Shown here: piece by piece, positions 17,958 through 26,820 of the stretch
How the letters are laid out: each line of letters begins with the position of its first letter
How positions within the stretch are numbered: position 1 is the stretch's first letter
Assembly (NCBI RefSeq): GCF_014650175.1
Contig: NZ_BMUL01000020.1
Coordinates: 57,720 to 121,719 of the forward strand
Source: Streptomyces termitum
GTDB taxonomy: Bacteria > Actinomycetota > Actinomycetes > Streptomycetales > Streptomycetaceae
Length of the DNA stretch: 64,000 bases
Reading direction: 5' to 3'
Notes under the pieces: generated by a model
The model's database searches: none
The model's input: the letters and a program-made list of their open reading frames with translations, nothing else
What the model was told of the DNA's origin: nothing
Translations under genes and position numbers: made by a program

Positions 17958-19909
17958 TCCCCATCCCTGTTCACTCGTGCACCCGAACCGGAGAGGACCA
18001 TGCCGATTCCCAGTGCGGTGTCGATCTCCTGGCAGAATCCACGCGCCGTACGCGCCCGGGCCTCCGCGGCCGGCGTCTCGCCGACCCAGTCGCACGCCGT
18101 GGCATAGAGCTGGTCCAGAAGCATCCGGTCGCCCGAAGCCGCGAGCAGCAGTGCGACAAGCACCTGGTCGCTCACCCGGCGCTCCGCGACGGCGGTCAGC
18201 CAGCGCTTGACCAGCGGAGTCCACGATCCGGGGGTCCCACGTGCCATGACGGCCCTCCAGACCAGTGCGAATTCCTCCCACGGCGGTTCGATCCGCAGGC
18301 CGACCGGGTCCACCAGTCCCACCAGGACGTCGAGGAGGCGCTCCCCGGCCGTGCTGACGAGGAGCCGGTGGACCAGGCGGCGGTACTGGCGGCGGCTGCC
18401 GGCCGCCAGCCCCAGAAGCGCCGTCCTGGCGGCCCGTACGGCGTCCTCCGGCGCCTCCCCGTTGAGCGCGAGGTACCGGAGCCGGACCATCGCCTGTTCC
18501 GGGTGGGTGACGGAAAGGACGTACCGGCAGACGTCCGTCAGCACGCGCGCGAGGTCCGGGTCCAGCTTGGACGCCTTCACCCACTGGTAGACGCGGTTGC
18601 GGAACCAGGGGCCGTACTGCTCGTGGCTGAGGCCCAGTTCCAGCAGGACGGCGGCTTCGGCCCGCAGCCGCCCGCCCTCCACGGGCCGCGTCCACGCCTC
18701 GACGAGGAGCGGCAGGTCGTCCGGCCGCCCTGCCGCGAGCGCCTGCTCGGCGAAGCGGGCGGCGAGCCGGCCCCGTTCCTCCGATGCGATCCCTCGGCGG
18801 GCGACGCAGAGTCCCACCCAGTCCCTGAACTCGGGCCGGATCTCGGGGAAGTTCTCCCAGAAGTGCTTCCGGACCGCGCCGTCGTAGGCGAGTCCGGAGA
18901 ATCCCACGCGACCGTCGTCCTCCCGGAGCAGCGCGAGTTTGTCGAACCGCTCCCCGAGTCCTTCCCCCGCCAGTCCGGGCGCCCCGTCCTCCGGGTGCCT
19001 CAGGACCTCCAGGAGGACACCCGCGGCTTCGAGGACCGTCTCCGCCGGGGCGCCGTGCAGCATCGCGGCGGCGAGGAGCAGGGCGCGCTCCCGCGCTCCG
19101 GGGTGCTCCCTGAGCTGCCGCGCCACCTGCTGCGACCAGTTGGTGGAGGCCGAGAGCGCCGCGTCCCGCCAGCGCACGAAGTCAGTTCCGTACCGGGCGC
19201 TGTCGCGTGCCTGGGCCACCAGGTCGGCCAGCCGGTCCAGTTCCCGCATGGGGGCCGTCTCGCACAGCCTTCCCAGGTCGTCGGTGGTCAGCTGCTCGTG
19301 GGTGAACTCCACGCCCCGCACCCGGAGGTGGCGGCCGAGGACCGCCCGTCCGCGCGGCCGCTCGATCCGCACGACCAGAGGAGCCAGCTCCGCGTCCAGC
19401 ATCCATTCGAGACCGGCGGGGGCCACCACGACCATGCGGGCGTCGTTCTTCTCGACCATCGTCCGGTACTGGGCGAGCGTCTTCTGCACGGAGGGGTACT
19501 CGGTGTCGTCGACGCGCGAGAGGTCCAACAGGTACCGCCGGCCGGGCGACGGTTCGGAGAACCCGTCCTCCGAGGCGAGCGGAAGCTCCTCGATCCCTCC
19601 GTCCGGCTCCGGCGCCTCTTCCAGCAGCATCGTCGCGGTGGCGCGGCGCCCCGATCCGGCCGCCCCGTCCAGCAGCACCACCGCTCCGGGCGGTTCCAGC
19701 CGCTCCGCGGCCCGCGCGTACCCGCGCGGTCGCACGTAGCACCGGGTGAGCCTCAGCCGGTGCTCCCGCACGATCTCCCGCCGGGCCGTACCGCGCCTCA
19801 GCAGCTGCGATTCCGGTCCGATCGACCACTGGTAGACGTACTGGTTCCCGCTTCCGCTGTGCAGGGGCCCCCTCGGATCGCTGACCCAGGTGAACCCCTG
19901 ACCGGTCAA
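17954..19909 (-). CDS. GxGRR P-loop protein with N-terminal motif shared with the TIR protein
   Basis: 651 aa, probably starting at TTG 19909, which overlaps the TIR gene stop (TTGA). Residues 8-24 read WVSDPRGPLHSGSGNQY, closely matching residues 202-218 of the TIR protein. Residues about 60-95 hold YVRPRGYARAAERL and a nucleotide-binding-like loop, VVLLDGAAGSGRRATA, with Arg where Walker A has Lys; I recall this GxGRR form from other actinobacterial proteins, so it may be functional. The remaining ~450 residues are helical and Leu/Arg/Glu-rich, like a repeat scaffold. No effector domain seen. Likely a sensor or signal-transducing partner of the TIR protein. Confidence 0.6.
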   Translation of the reverse strand: MTGQGFTWVSDPRGPLHSGSGNQYVYQWSIGPESQLLRRGTARREIVREHRLRLTRCYVRPRGYARAAERLEPPGAVVLLDGAAGSGRRATATMLLEEAPEPDGGIEELPLASEDGFSEPSPGRRYLLDLSRVDDTEYPSVQKTLAQYRTMVEKNDARMVVVAPAGLEWMLDAELAPLVVRIERPRGRAVLGRHLRVRGVEFTHEQLTTDDLGRLCETAPMRELDRLADLVAQARDSARYGTDFVRWRDAALSASTNWSQQVARQLREHPGARERALLLAAAMLHGAPAETVLEAAGVLLEVLRHPEDGAPGLAGEGLGERFDKLALLREDDGRVGFSGLAYDGAVRKHFWENFPEIRPEFRDWVGLCVARRGIASEERGRLAARFAEQALAAGRPDDLPLLVEAWTRPVEGGRLRAEAAVLLELGLSHEQYGPWFRNRVYQWVKASKLDPDLARVLTDVCRYVLSVTHPEQAMVRLRYLALNGEAPEDAVRAARTALLGLAAGSRRQYRRLVHRLLVSTAGERLLDVLVGLVDPVGLRIEPPWEEFALVWRAVMARGTPGSWTPLVKRWLTAVAERRVSDQVLVALLLAASGDRMLLDQLYATACDWVGETPAAEARARTARGFCQEIDTALGIGMVLSGSGARVNRDGE

Positions 19910-20688
19910 CGCCGTCCGTCCGGGTGCCCGCTCCGGTCGTCGCCCTGGTCCAGGGTGCCGTGGTTGTCGGCAACGTGGTTCAGGGTCCCCCCGGCGCTGG
20001 TGAAGCTGTCACCGAGGTGCTGCTCGCGCGCGTGGTACAGATGCCCGCTCCCCGTGTGCACCGGCCCCTGCGGTTCGCTGACGAAGGTTCCGGAGAAGTC
20101 GCCGTTGACGTTGCCGATGCCGCCGCGCTGCCGGTGTTTCACCACGGTGCCCTTGTCCGCTCCGGTGTTCCTCGTACGGGCCTCCTCGCCCGCCGGCTCG
20201 TATCCGTTCCGCCGGGCAGAGGCGGCGAGGTCCGGCAGGAGCCGGACGAGGTCGTCGACCAACCGCTTCAGGTCGGCCGCCGCGTTGCGGTGGTCGAGCC
20301 TGCGGTACTGGCACTCGGCGAGGTCCTTGATCTCGGCGGGGAGGTCTTCCGCGCGCAGCGGTTCGACGCCCCCGACCAGCAGCGGAACGACCACCGCCCC
20401 GGTCTCGAGCGCCTCGTGGATCTCCCTGCGCGTCCAGTCCTCCGGCCCCTCTCCCGGCTCGGCCTCGCCGCGCCAGGACTTCGTCCAGCCGGGTCCGATC
20501 ACCGCGACCAGCACCTGGCTGCGCCGGACGGCCGTGAGGAGTTCCTGCGGGAACCGGCTCCCGGGGACGATCGACTTGCTGGCCCGGAAAACGTTGTCCT
20601 CACCGAAGACACGGGAGAGTTCCCGGTCCACGAGCGTCGCCGTCTCCTCTCCGTCACCGGTCCGGTAGTTCACGAAGATCTGGTTCAT
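19906..20688 (-). CDS. TIR-domain protein
   Basis: 260 aa, ATG 20688 with AGGAGA upstream; first gene of the leftward operon. Residues 1-150 are a TIR domain of the IFxNYR type: IFVNYRTGDG (strand A), NVFRASKSIVPGSRFPQEL (BB-loop region), VLVAVIGPGWTKSW, and WTRREIHEALETGAVVVPLLV. The Glu in WTRREI (residue 89) is a possible catalytic residue if the domain is an NADase, but alignment is needed. Residues 192-218 are a Gly-rich beta-like segment, GNVNGDFSGTF then VSEPQGPVHTGSGHLY, repeated in the next protein. Bacterial TIR proteins often destroy NAD or make signal nucleotides in phage defence, which fits the neighbouring STAND NTPase. Confidence 0.8.
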   Translation of the reverse strand: MNQIFVNYRTGDGEETATLVDRELSRVFGEDNVFRASKSIVPGSRFPQELLTAVRRSQVLVAVIGPGWTKSWRGEAEPGEGPEDWTRREIHEALETGAVVVPLLVGGVEPLRAEDLPAEIKDLAECQYRRLDHRNAAADLKRLVDDLVRLLPDLAASARRNGYEPAGEEARTRNTGADKGTVVKHRQRGGIGNVNGDFSGTFVSEPQGPVHTGSGHLYHAREQHLGDSFTSAGGTLNHVADNHGTLDQGDDRSGHPDGRR

Positions 20689-20810
20689 TTTTCTCCTGCT
20701 CTCTTCAAATCGAGAATCCCCCTCATTCTTTTCATCAACTTCACACGAAAAGAATTCGGACAGATCTCGCGATGGGAAATGCTGAAGGTTTTCGAGCGCC
20801 GGACGGCCGG

Positions 20811-22037
20811 CTATTCCGGGGCGCTCAGCGCGTTGGCCAGCGCGGGGCGGAGCCTGCGCACCGCGGGGTTGCCGCGGAACCTGGACCATTCGCGGTGCAG
20901 CCTGTGCACATCCGTCCGGACGGTCGCCGAGTGGACGACCCCCATCAGCCTCAGCAGTTCTCCGGCCACCTCGCAGGAGGACTCGACCTCTCCCGCCCCT
21001 GCCAGTGCCAGCGCGCGCCGAAGGCCGTACCGCATCCGCGTGTTCAAGGCGTCCGGTGCGATCCGCCGGCACTCCAGGTCCAGGATTCCGGCCGCCCGGC
21101 GCGGGCGCCCCAGGTCGTGCAGGCACCACCCCTCGACCATGGACACGGGGTCCGCCAGCTGGGTCGTACCGAGTACCGCGCCCTCCGCGCCGTCCTCGGC
21201 CCTGGCCCGCTCCAGGAGCCCCCGGGCCCGCTCCAGGGCCGACATGCAGGCCCGCTCGTCCCCGGCGAGCGCATGTCCCTGAGCCTCTCGCTGCGCGGCG
21301 AGTCCCCTGATCCGGGGCGGGGCGCCGGAGCGCTGCGCCTGCCGGGCCAGGGTGACGGTCCGGGCCGCGTCCCCGCCGTAGTACGTGACGAGGGCCCGCC
21401 GGACCCAGGCGTAGTCGGCCAGGTGTGCGTCACCGCCGGCGCGGGCCAGTTCGACGGCCTCGCCGGTCGCCCGGAGGGACGCCGCCTCGTCCCCCTTCTC
21501 CTGCGCCATCCACCCGATGTACTCGACGAACCGGGAGGCCATGACGAGGAGGCCGTCCCGGGACGAGCCCGCCGCGTGGGCAGCCTGGGCCAGCACCGCC
21601 GACGCCTGTGCGCGCAGGACGGGAAGCATGGTCGCGGGAGCGAGGGTCTGCCCCAGTTGTCTCATCCCGTGCAACTGGCTCTCGTAGAGGGCGACCGGTG
21701 GCACTTCCCCTCCGGCAGGAAGAACCGGCCCTCCCGGCACGAGCGGCACGGAGACCAGTGATCCCGCCCCCACCTGAAGGACCCTCCGCCGGGTCGTCTC
21801 CGGCTTCTTCCGCGCGCTTCTCGCCTCCGTTTCGAACTCCCTCCGCAACCGCCCACCGGTACGGAACAGGACGTCGCAGCGCTGGATCAACGTGAGGGTC
21901 GGCGGATTGAGGCCGCGCTCGATCTTCGAGAGATGACCAATGCTGTAGGTCGTCTCCTTCGCCAGTTTATCGAGAGTCATTCCTGTGGACTCCCGCAGAC
22001 GACGCAGTTCCGCACCGAAACGCAAGGGGGTTTCCAC
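20811..22037 (-). CDS. XRE-family regulator with C-terminal helical repeats
   Basis: 408 aa. Start GTG 22037 chosen from GAGGAG 5 nt upstream; the in-frame extension to 22154 has no ribosome site. HTH at about residues 6-60 (FGAELRRLRESTGMTLDKLAKETTYSIGHLSKIERG). The rest is alpha-helical and TPR-like with paired helices (AVELARAGGDAHLADYAWVRRAL, AACGILDLE-type repeats), the common plan of Streptomyces BldD/HTH_31-type regulators. It lies between the leftward TIR operon and the divergent G-H pair, and probably controls one or both. The 122-bp gap on its far side, to the TIR gene, is unusually AT-rich. Confidence 0.8.
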   Translation of the reverse strand: METPLRFGAELRRLRESTGMTLDKLAKETTYSIGHLSKIERGLNPPTLTLIQRCDVLFRTGGRLRREFETEARSARKKPETTRRRVLQVGAGSLVSVPLVPGGPVLPAGGEVPPVALYESQLHGMRQLGQTLAPATMLPVLRAQASAVLAQAAHAAGSSRDGLLVMASRFVEYIGWMAQEKGDEAASLRATGEAVELARAGGDAHLADYAWVRRALVTYYGGDAARTVTLARQAQRSGAPPRIRGLAAQREAQGHALAGDERACMSALERARGLLERARAEDGAEGAVLGTTQLADPVSMVEGWCLHDLGRPRRAAGILDLECRRIAPDALNTRMRYGLRRALALAGAGEVESSCEVAGELLRLMGVVHSATVRTDVHRLHREWSRFRGNPAVRRLRPALANALSAPE

Positions 22038-22377
22038 CACTTCTCCTCTCCACACATTCGACGGGACTCCGGCTATTCCTCGGCCGGCTTCGCTCGAAGC
22101 GTCCTGCACCCACTGCCTCCACCGCAACAGAAACAGCGAATTTTCATGTTTCATCTTTCGGCGCGACGGAATATGGCCACGTTCGAGAGAACACGGTTCC
22201 GGTAGGGCCCCTCAGCGGCCTCCGGCCCTTGACCTGCCGATACCCCTTCCGCAGCACCAGAGCACCAGGACCCTCGAACGGCCTGGAAACGATCGCAATT
22301 CGCCGTTTCTCCGAATCCCGCGCTCCCCGGCACATCAGCTGGCTACCGTGACCGCAAACCGACGAGAGGAGCCACAC
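22038..22377. promoter_or_regulatory. Divergent control region of the island
   Basis: 340 bp between the XRE gene and the rightward pair. No gene is convincing. The part 22120-22190 is clearly lower in GC than the rest of the window. A TTGACC at about 22230 and a TACCGT at 22344-22349 are possible -35 and -10 elements for the rightward genes, but their spacing does not fit one promoter. GAGAGGAG just before 22378 is the ribosome site. Confidence 0.45.
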
Positions 22378-22851
22378 GTGCCGGAGGACTTGTCCGGAAC
22401 AGCGGCGGAGGCGGGCATCGCCGTGGTGAGAACAGCCGGAACGGATCTCTGGGATTCCTTTCGGCGTCAGGTGGCCGCGTGGATCGGCCGGGGCGACGGG
22501 CCGAGCGAGCGGTCGGAGCTGCTCCGGCTGACGGACACGGCCTCGGCGCTCCGGGAGGCCGGCGGTGCCGGGAGCGCCGCCGTCGCCGCCCGGCACGCGC
22601 TGGACTGGCAGAGGCGCTTCGCCGACCTGTTGCAACGGCTCGACGACGCCGAGCGGGAGACGGCCGCGGCCCGCCTGCGGCAGCTCGTACGGGAGCACTC
22701 CGCCGGGGACGGTCCCGCCGCCCCGGAGTTCAACCTCGTCTCCGGCGAGAACGTACGGATCCAGGCGGACCACGGGTCGGTCGCGGCGGGCACGGTGAAC
22801 GGAGACGTGCGCATCGGGTTCCCTCACTCCCCGGACTCGCCGCAGGGCTGA
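22378..22851 (+). CDS. Small helical effector-associated-type protein (157 aa)
   Basis: GTG 22378 follows GAGAGGAG at 6 nt. Residues 10-105 are helical (LWDSFRRQVAAWIGRGDGPSE, WQRRFADLLQRLDDAE); residues 120-147 switch to a Gly/Val/Asn beta-like segment (NLVSGENVRIQADHGSVAAG, then TVNGDVRIG). This two-part plan, a helix bundle of the WxxxRxxVAxxxGRGD type followed by a VxGxVxG strand, is common in actinobacterial proteins encoded beside STAND NTPases and TPR sensors, where it is thought to act as an adaptor. Exact role unknown. It precedes the large NTPase and is probably co-transcribed. Confidence 0.6.
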   Translation: MPEDLSGTAAEAGIAVVRTAGTDLWDSFRRQVAAWIGRGDGPSERSELLRLTDTASALREAGGAGSAAVAARHALDWQRRFADLLQRLDDAERETAAARLRQLVREHSAGDGPAAPEFNLVSGENVRIQADHGSVAAGTVNGDVRIGFPHSPDSPQG

Positions 22852-22916
22852 GCGAGCCGGGAGACCCCACCCCAGGCCCACCCCGTCACGTCCAGGCGTC
22901 CGGCAACAGCGTCGCG

Positions 22917-25900
22917 GTGGGGAGCGCGGACTACGTCTTCGTCGGCGCCGCCCTCCCGACCGGCCCCGTGCCCGACCCGGCGGAGACCGACAGGCGCTCC
23001 GTCGAGGCCGCCCGCCGTCGTTTCCTGCGTCACGAGAAAGGGAAGCGGCCCCTCTTCGGGCTGGCGGACCGCGCTACGGCGCACGAGCTGTTCACCCGGC
23101 TGCTCACCGATGACGAGACGAGGATCCTCGTCTGCGACGGCCCCGCGGGCATGGGGAAGTCGGCGGTCGTCGGAGAGGTCGTCGCCCTCGCCCACGAGCG
23201 GGGCTGGCCGGTCCTCCCCTTCCGCATGGACGAGGTCGAGGCCGCCGACCGGACGGCGGAGGCCGTGGGAGGGCGCGTCCAGCTCGGCGGGTGCCCCGCC
23301 TCGCTCCTCGCCCGCGTCGCGCGCGGCGCCCCGGCGCTGCTGGTCGTGGACCAGCTCGACGCGGCCAGCAGCTACAGCGGCCGGATCCCCGAGGTGTTCG
23401 AGGCCGTGGACGAGATGCTGGAGGTGCTGGACGCCTTCCCCAACGTACGGACCGTCCTCGTGGCCCGGACGATCGACGTCGAGAAGGACCCCCGGCTGAT
23501 GAACCTGGTCGGCGACCGGGGACCGGCGAAGCGCTTCCCGGTGGGGCTCCTCGACGACGAAGCCGTCGCGGCGGTCCTCGCGCGCGGCGGTACGCCCCCG
23601 CAGCGGCTCGGCGGGGAGACCCTGCGGCTGCTGCGCACCCCCCTGCACCTGTCGGTCTTCTGCAGACTCTCGGAAAGGGCGAGGAACGCCTCCTACCGGA
23701 ACCTCGCCGACCTGTACGCCACCTACACCGACGAGGTCCGCCGCAAGATCGAGAAGTTCCTGCCCGCCGACCTGTGGCCGGCCGTCACCCACCTGCTGGT
23801 GGACGAGATGAGCCGCCGTGAGACCGTCACCGTCCCCTACGGGATCCTGGACCGCTTCGCGAGGGAGGACCTGGCCGTCCTCGTCTCGGCGGGCGTGCTC
23901 CTCCACGGGGACAACGACCGCATCGGCTTCTTCCACGAGACGTACTTCGACTACCTGTTCGCGCGCTCCTTCGTCCTGTCCGGCAAGGACCTCCACGACT
24001 TCCTCGCGACAGGAGGGCAGGCCCTCTTCCGCAGGGCCCAGACCCGGCAGGTCCTCGAACACCTGCGGGAGACCGACCGGGCGGAATTCCGGCGGACGGC
24101 GGTACGGCTCCTCGGCTCGGACGTGGTCCGCCCCCACCTGCGCTTCGTCGTCGTCTCCGTCCTCGAACAGCTCGACGCGACCGACGAGGACTGGGCGGCC
24201 CTGGACCCACTGGCCTGGGACGACGGGGTCACCGCGCGCAAGCTGCGCGGGCTGCTCGGCCTGCCCGCGTGGTTCGACGCCACCGACACGGGCCGGTGGG
24301 AGCGGTGGCTGGGGGACCCCGCCACCACACCGCTCGTCTTCCCCCAGCTCTCCTGGTGCACCGCCCACCGTCCGAAGCGGGTGACGGAGCTGATGAGGCC
24401 GTACGCGAACGCCGCCGCCCCGTGGCCCGGACTGTTGCAGGACTGGCTCTGGCGGTGGCCGACCCACCACTCCGCGGAGATGGTCGAGACCCTCATCGAA
24501 CAGGGCTACTTCGACGAGGGGAACGCGGAGGTCCCGGGTTCCGGCAGGACCTTCTGGGACTACTTCCGGGGCGTGGCCGAACAGGAGGCGGAGACCGCGC
24601 TCCGGCTCCTGGGCACCTTCCTCCGGCGGGCGGCCGCACACACGGCGTCGAACGGCGGGGATCCCCTCGACTCCGACCGCCTGAACACATCACCGGGCAC
24701 CGGAATCGGCGAAGACGTCTCCAAAGCCGCGGCCGCCTCTCCCCGGGCCGCACTCGACCACCTGCTGCCCTTCGTGGTCGCCGTGGCCGAGGCCAGCCAC
24801 GTACGGCACAGCCCTGACCACCCTTCACGTGCCCGGTGGTACCACCGCCTCCTGCCCGTCCACCCCGACCTCGACGAGGCCCTCTACTGGGGGGTGCACG
24901 ACGCCCTGCGCACCCTCGCGCAGCAGGACCCCGACTCCGTCGCGGAGACGATGAGGACCCTCTCCACGAGCGACAGCAAGGCTCTGCGCTTTCTCGCCTG
25001 CCGTGTCCACACGGTGTGGAACCGCCCGGACGAAGCGCTCGCCTGGCTCATGGCCGACCCGGAGAACCTGCGCCTCGGCTGGGTGGACAGCGCACGGTGG
25101 GCGTCCCGCGAACTCGTGTCCCGGGCGACCCGGGACTGCGGCGCGGAACTGCTCGAACGGTTCGTCCACCTGCTCCTCGACCACTACCCGGCCTGGGAAC
25201 GCCTCCCCGAGAACCGCCAGGTGTTCGGACACGCCCAGTACGTCCTCCTCGACGCGGTCGCCCCCCACCGGCGGAGTCCGGAGGCGCGGCGCCGCCTCGG
25301 AGAGCTGGAACGCAAGTTCTCCGGCTTTCCCCTCGTAGGCCCGAAACCCGTGACGGCCGATTTCCTCGGCCCTCCCGTCCCCTCCGCCGCGGGGGAGCAC
25401 ATGTCGGACGCCCAATGGCTGCGTGCGCTCCGCAAACACGCGGAAGACCGGCACAACTGGCGTACGGACCCTCCGACGGGCGGCGCCCGGGAACTGGCCC
25501 AGCTCCTCGGGTCTTGTGCCAAGGTTCAGCCGGATCGGTTCACCGCCCTCGCCCAGGGCTTCGACCGGAGCATCCCCGCTCCGGCCTTCGTCGCCGTGAT
25601 CGACGCGGTGGCCGGGAAGGTGGAAGCGGACCGCCTGCTGGCACTCTGCGCGCACGCCCATGACGTGATCGGAGGGAAAGCGGGCCGATCCGTGTGCGGA
25701 GCCATCGGCACCGTCGCACGAGATCTCCAGGACCTCTCCGTCGCGATCCCCCTGCTCGCCCACTATGCCGACGACCCGCACCCCGCTTCCGAAGCCGCGC
25801 GGACCAGCTCCGGCCCAGGGAAATACCACTACGGCGGCGACCTTCTGATGGCCGGCATCAACTCCACCCGGGGAGAGGCCGCCATCGCTATCGGAGCCCT

Positions 25901-26750
25901 CCTCCGCCTCCCCGGGACGCCCGTGGAGCCCTTCCTCCCTGCACTCGGCCGACTGGTATGCGACCCCGTCATGGCCGTCCGGGTCTGCGCCGCCGAACCC
26001 GTGACGTTCCTGCTGGGTCGAGCCCCGGAGACCGCGCTCGACCTCGCGGAACTGCTCTTCACGGGCACCCCCGTCGATGTCCACGAGACCCGGACCGTCC
26101 ACCGGCTCCTCACCTGGAGCCTGATCCACGAAACCGCGCGCTTCGCCCCCGAACTGCTCCGGGCTCTCGACGGCCCCGATGAGGCCGCGCGGTACGCGGG
26201 AGCGGCGTGGGCCGTCCTCGCGCTCCGGGAGCGGCTCGCCCATGGGCTGCCCGGCACCTGGGACTCCCTGCCCGTCGCGGCACGGCGAGGAGCCGCAGAG
26301 ATGACCGCCACCGACCCGGTGGGCGGTGTCTCCCTGCTCCGCGGCATGTTCGACGACAACGACCCCTCGGTACGCAAAGCGGCGTCCCGCTGCCTCCGTA
26401 AGCTGGAGTCGCTGCCACCGGCCGTCGCGGACGAGCTGATCGGTTCGTTCCTGACGAGCCGCGCCTTCCCCGACCACGCCGAGGGCCTCGCGGCGTCGCT
26501 CGCCCCGCTGGCCCTGAGCCTGCCCGCCCGGACCCTTGAGGCGGGACAGGCGCTGGCGGCGCTGGCGGAGTCGCCGAACGCCTCTCGGCGGTTCGAGCGC
26601 GGGATCATCCACCAGCACCTGATCGAGGTGGTGCTCCGGCTGTACCGGCGGGGGGACGAGCGGATCCGCTCCCAGTGCCTCGACATCATCGACGCGCTCT
26701 ACCGGGCGGCGACGGGCAGGCTCGACGAGGCCCTCTCCGAGGAGCGGTGA
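22917..26750 (+). CDS. Large STAND/NACHT-like NTPase with helical repeat sensor
   Basis: 1,277 aa from GTG 22917. Walker A is ILVCDGPAGMGKSAVV (about residues 71-86), Walker B ALLVVDQLDAA (about 139-149), a sensor-like strand VRTVLVARTID, then a winged-helix region ending in RIGFFHETYFDYLFARSF (about 335-352), the FHxTFxxYxxAR signature of STAND NTPases. Residues 400-1277 are helical, HEAT-like, with a paired-helix pattern near the end (DPSVRKAASRCLRKLESLPPAVADEL). Such proteins oligomerise on sensing a target and switch on an effector. No effector domain is fused; the TIR protein nearby could be that effector. The start is uncertain: no ribosome site is seen, and open frame extends upstream without ATG/GTG, only CTG overlapping the previous stop. 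Confidence 0.75.
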   Translation: MGSADYVFVGAALPTGPVPDPAETDRRSVEAARRRFLRHEKGKRPLFGLADRATAHELFTRLLTDDETRILVCDGPAGMGKSAVVGEVVALAHERGWPVLPFRMDEVEAADRTAEAVGGRVQLGGCPASLLARVARGAPALLVVDQLDAASSYSGRIPEVFEAVDEMLEVLDAFPNVRTVLVARTIDVEKDPRLMNLVGDRGPAKRFPVGLLDDEAVAAVLARGGTPPQRLGGETLRLLRTPLHLSVFCRLSERARNASYRNLADLYATYTDEVRRKIEKFLPADLWPAVTHLLVDEMSRRETVTVPYGILDRFAREDLAVLVSAGVLLHGDNDRIGFFHETYFDYLFARSFVLSGKDLHDFLATGGQALFRRAQTRQVLEHLRETDRAEFRRTAVRLLGSDVVRPHLRFVVVSVLEQLDATDEDWAALDPLAWDDGVTARKLRGLLGLPAWFDATDTGRWERWLGDPATTPLVFPQLSWCTAHRPKRVTELMRPYANAAAPWPGLLQDWLWRWPTHHSAEMVETLIEQGYFDEGNAEVPGSGRTFWDYFRGVAEQEAETALRLLGTFLRRAAAHTASNGGDPLDSDRLNTSPGTGIGEDVSKAAAASPRAALDHLLPFVVAVAEASHVRHSPDHPSRARWYHRLLPVHPDLDEALYWGVHDALRTLAQQDPDSVAETMRTLSTSDSKALRFLACRVHTVWNRPDEALAWLMADPENLRLGWVDSARWASRELVSRATRDCGAELLERFVHLLLDHYPAWERLPENRQVFGHAQYVLLDAVAPHRRSPEARRRLGELERKFSGFPLVGPKPVTADFLGPPVPSAAGEHMSDAQWLRALRKHAEDRHNWRTDPPTGGARELAQLLGSCAKVQPDRFTALAQGFDRSIPAPAFVAVIDAVAGKVEADRLLALCAHAHDVIGGKAGRSVCGAIGTVARDLQDLSVAIPLLAHYADDPHPASEAARTSSGPGKYHYGGDLLMAGINSTRGEAAIAIGALLRLPGTPVEPFLPALGRLVCDPVMAVRVCAAEPVTFLLGRAPETALDLAELLFTGTPVDVHETRTVHRLLTWSLIHETARFAPELLRALDGPDEAARYAGAAWAVLALRERLAHGLPGTWDSLPVAARRGAAEMTATDPVGGVSLLRGMFDDNDPSVRKAASRCLRKLESLPPAVADELIGSFLTSRAFPDHAEGLAASLAPLALSLPARTLEAGQALAALAESPNASRRFERGIIHQHLIEVVLRLYRRGDERIRSQCLDIIDALYRAATGRLDEALSEER

Positions 26751-26820
26751 GCCCTTCGTTCCGTACGAACCCCGGGGCCCTGGGACAAGGAGGAAGCGGC
26801 CGTACCGCCACCGGTCGCCG

